Below, piece after piece: positions 63,137 to 64,000 of a DNA stretch of 64,000 bases. The position numbers were made by a program, and so were the translations under genes. Every line of letters begins with the position of its first letter. Position 1 is the first letter of the stretch. The DNA is from Ahniella affigens (GTDB taxonomy: Bacteria > Pseudomonadota > Gammaproteobacteria > Xanthomonadales > Ahniellaceae), in the NCBI RefSeq assembly GCF_003015185.1, contig NZ_CP027860.1, positions 744,001 to 808,000 of the forward strand, written 5' to 3'. The notes under the pieces were generated by a model. That model searched no databases and was not told where the DNA came from. It saw nothing but the letters and a program-made list of their open reading frames with translations.

Positions 63137-63238
63137 GCGGTTGGTCCGATAGGTGCCGCCATTATCGCTGGATTCGTCTCAGAAAACTGTCCCGGGCGCC
63201 TCGGATCGAGTTCAATGGGAACCGAGCCATGAATGGCG

Positions 63239-63484
63239 CTAGTGTTCAAGTCCGGTCAGCCCCGCGATCGCGGGATGATCACGATCGAGCGACCACTGCA
63301 GCGGATTGTTGGCAACGTATTCGCGAATATCTCTCAATTCGGTGTCGTCGCGAACGACGCGTTCGTAATAGTTCGGCTGCCACAATCGGTCATTGAACCG
63401 CCGCCAATAAAGGCGCCTGACGCCGTCGATGTAGCGCATTGTGGTCATGGTCTTGAAACGCTGCACGACCGCGAATAGTGACAA
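63239..63484 (-). pseudogene. RAYT (REP-associated tyrosine transposase) relic, C-terminal part
   Basis: The 81 codons open with VVQRFKTMTTMRYIDGV and continue with RLWQPNYYERVVRDDTELRD and IREYVANNPLQWSLDRDHP, the typical C-terminal half of RAYT/Y1-family transposases. The N-terminal ~100 residues with the HUH metal site are missing; REP palindromes lie where that part should be. It is therefore a truncated, inactive remnant. A TTG would be needed as start. Remaining sequence after the family match (AIAGLTGLEH) is normal for the family end. Confidence 0.85.
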
Positions 63485-63491
63485 CCCTATC

Positions 63492-63599
63492 GGGGCAGGC
63501 CGCAGTGCCTGCCCAGGCCCCGCGAGATCCGTAGGGGCAGACCCCTGTGTCTGCCCTGCATTTATGAAATCCGCAAGGGCAGACCCTTGTGTCTGCCCC
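63492..63599. repeat. Three REP palindromes beside the RAYT relic
   Basis: Palindromes GGGGCAGGCC...GGCAC-like at 63492-63514, GTAGGGGCAGACCCCTGTGTCTGCCC at 63531-63557 in split form, and GCAAGGGCAGACCC...GTCTGCCCC at 63573-63599. The last two share the same core GGGCAGACCC(T)TGTGTCTGCCC. They adjoin the truncated 5' end of the RAYT relic. Confidence 0.88.
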
Positions 63600-63610
63600 G
63601 GTTCGCGCGA

Positions 63611-64000
63611 TCAATCCTGCGCTTCCTTGACCAGCAGATGCTTGGCGATCTGGCCATGGACATAGCCTATGCCTTTCGCAATGTGCAAGGTGGCGAACAG
63701 CAGCACCACACCCGTCAGGAAGCACAGTGCCGTTCCAAAGAACGGTGCGCTGTACCAATGTCCGAATGGGCCGAATTCGAAATGGACCGTTGCGTCAGGC
63801 ACCATGATCGCGGCGAATGGCACCGACAGCAGCCCGAGGGTGATCGACAGCAGCGCGCTGGCAATGGCGAAGTACAGCACGCCAAGCGGCATCATCGCGA
63901 GCATATAAAGCATCGTCGCCCACGTGCGGGGATCGATGAACATCTCCTTGATTCGCGTCGTCCAGGGCAGGCTGCGATCAGCGTAGATCGGACGGCGCGG
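63611..64000 (-). CDS. Sensor-domain (PF13796-like) membrane protein, 3' end only (cut by right window edge)
   Basis: The reading frame is open from the right edge (64000) to the stop at 63611. Upstream of ATG 63943, 19 more codons (PRRPIYADRSLPWTTRIKE) are in frame and fit the family, so the true start is outside the window. RIKEMFIDPRTWATMLYML and MPLGVLYFAIASALLSITLG match the putative-sensor domain family, with about three hydrophobic segments. Full-length relatives are ~200-220 aa or are fused to regulator domains. Function of this copy is unknown. Confidence 0.75.
   Translation of the reverse strand, partial: PRRPIYADRSLPWTTRIKEMFIDPRTWATMLYMLAMMPLGVLYFAIASALLSITLGLLSVPFAAIMVPDATVHFEFGPFGHWYSAPFFGTALCFLTGVVLLFATLHIAKGIGYVHGQIAKHLLVKEAQD

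Overview
This 64 kb window is a chromosomal segment of a GC-rich gammaproteobacterium. The gene content fits the Xanthomonadales/Lysobacterales (Rhodanobacteraceae-like): ffh-rpsP-rimM-trmD-rplS order, a THX-type small ribosomal protein, pilD-coaE adjacency, an ECF sigma factor paired with a TPR-tailed Ser/Thr kinase, CcsA next to ffh, and abundant REP-type palindromes. The genus is an inference. No rRNA, tRNA, CRISPR array or intact insertion sequence was recognised.

Layout. 1-10.5 kb: the 5' end of a prepilin gene cut by the left edge, a large secreted Asp-box propeller protein, carbon-starvation transporter cstA with its small partner, then a compact forward run (cyclic-nucleotide-binding/rhodanese protein, ppnN, pilD, coaE). 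10.8-17 kb: a reverse-strand operon of a five-haem cytochrome, an outer-membrane barrel and a second five-haem-motif cytochrome, followed by an Old Yellow Enzyme; this looks like a porin-cytochrome electron conduit and is the most interesting candidate system here. 17-24 kb: a PhzF-family isomerase, the conserved ribosomal/SRP block, a CcsA-like protein and a SirB1-family protein. 24-35 kb: a CDF zinc-type transporter, K+-independent H+-pyrophosphatase, two small cytochromes c, infA, aat, a COG3146 acyltransferase, trxB, ftsK and an enoyl-CoA hydratase. 35-43 kb: THX, a globin, the sigma factor/kinase pair, a four-copy 114-bp repeat array and ppc.

43.4-53.5 kb is a looser, accessory-looking stretch: an unrecognised helical protein, a nitroreductase, a solitary AAA ATPase, two unrecognised membrane proteins, a second (divergent) EF-G with an unusual leader, a Septu-type anti-phage pair (ptuA/ptuB) in visibly AT-richer DNA, and another unrecognised protein. 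53.6-64 kb: a PAS-GGDEF-EAL signalling protein, a GT41-like TPR glycosyltransferase, and a partial leucine-degradation (liu) cluster (HMG-CoA lyase, methylcrotonyl-CoA carboxylase alpha subunit, methylglutaconyl-CoA hydratase) with a lipoprotein and a cupin interleaved. The right end holds a RAYT transposase relic beside REP palindromes and a sensor-domain gene cut by the window edge.

Three or more distinct repeat families punctuate the intergenic spaces: a CCCGGATCAAGTCCGGG palindrome that occurs as inverted pairs at three loci, a 101-bp element with GCAAGTAGCCC terminal inverted repeats, the 114-bp array, and the RAYT-linked GGGGCAGACC palindromes. The window supplies pieces of respiration and energy conservation (cytochromes, H+-PPase, possible extracellular electron transfer), amino-acid catabolism and core translation, with one recognisable defence module.
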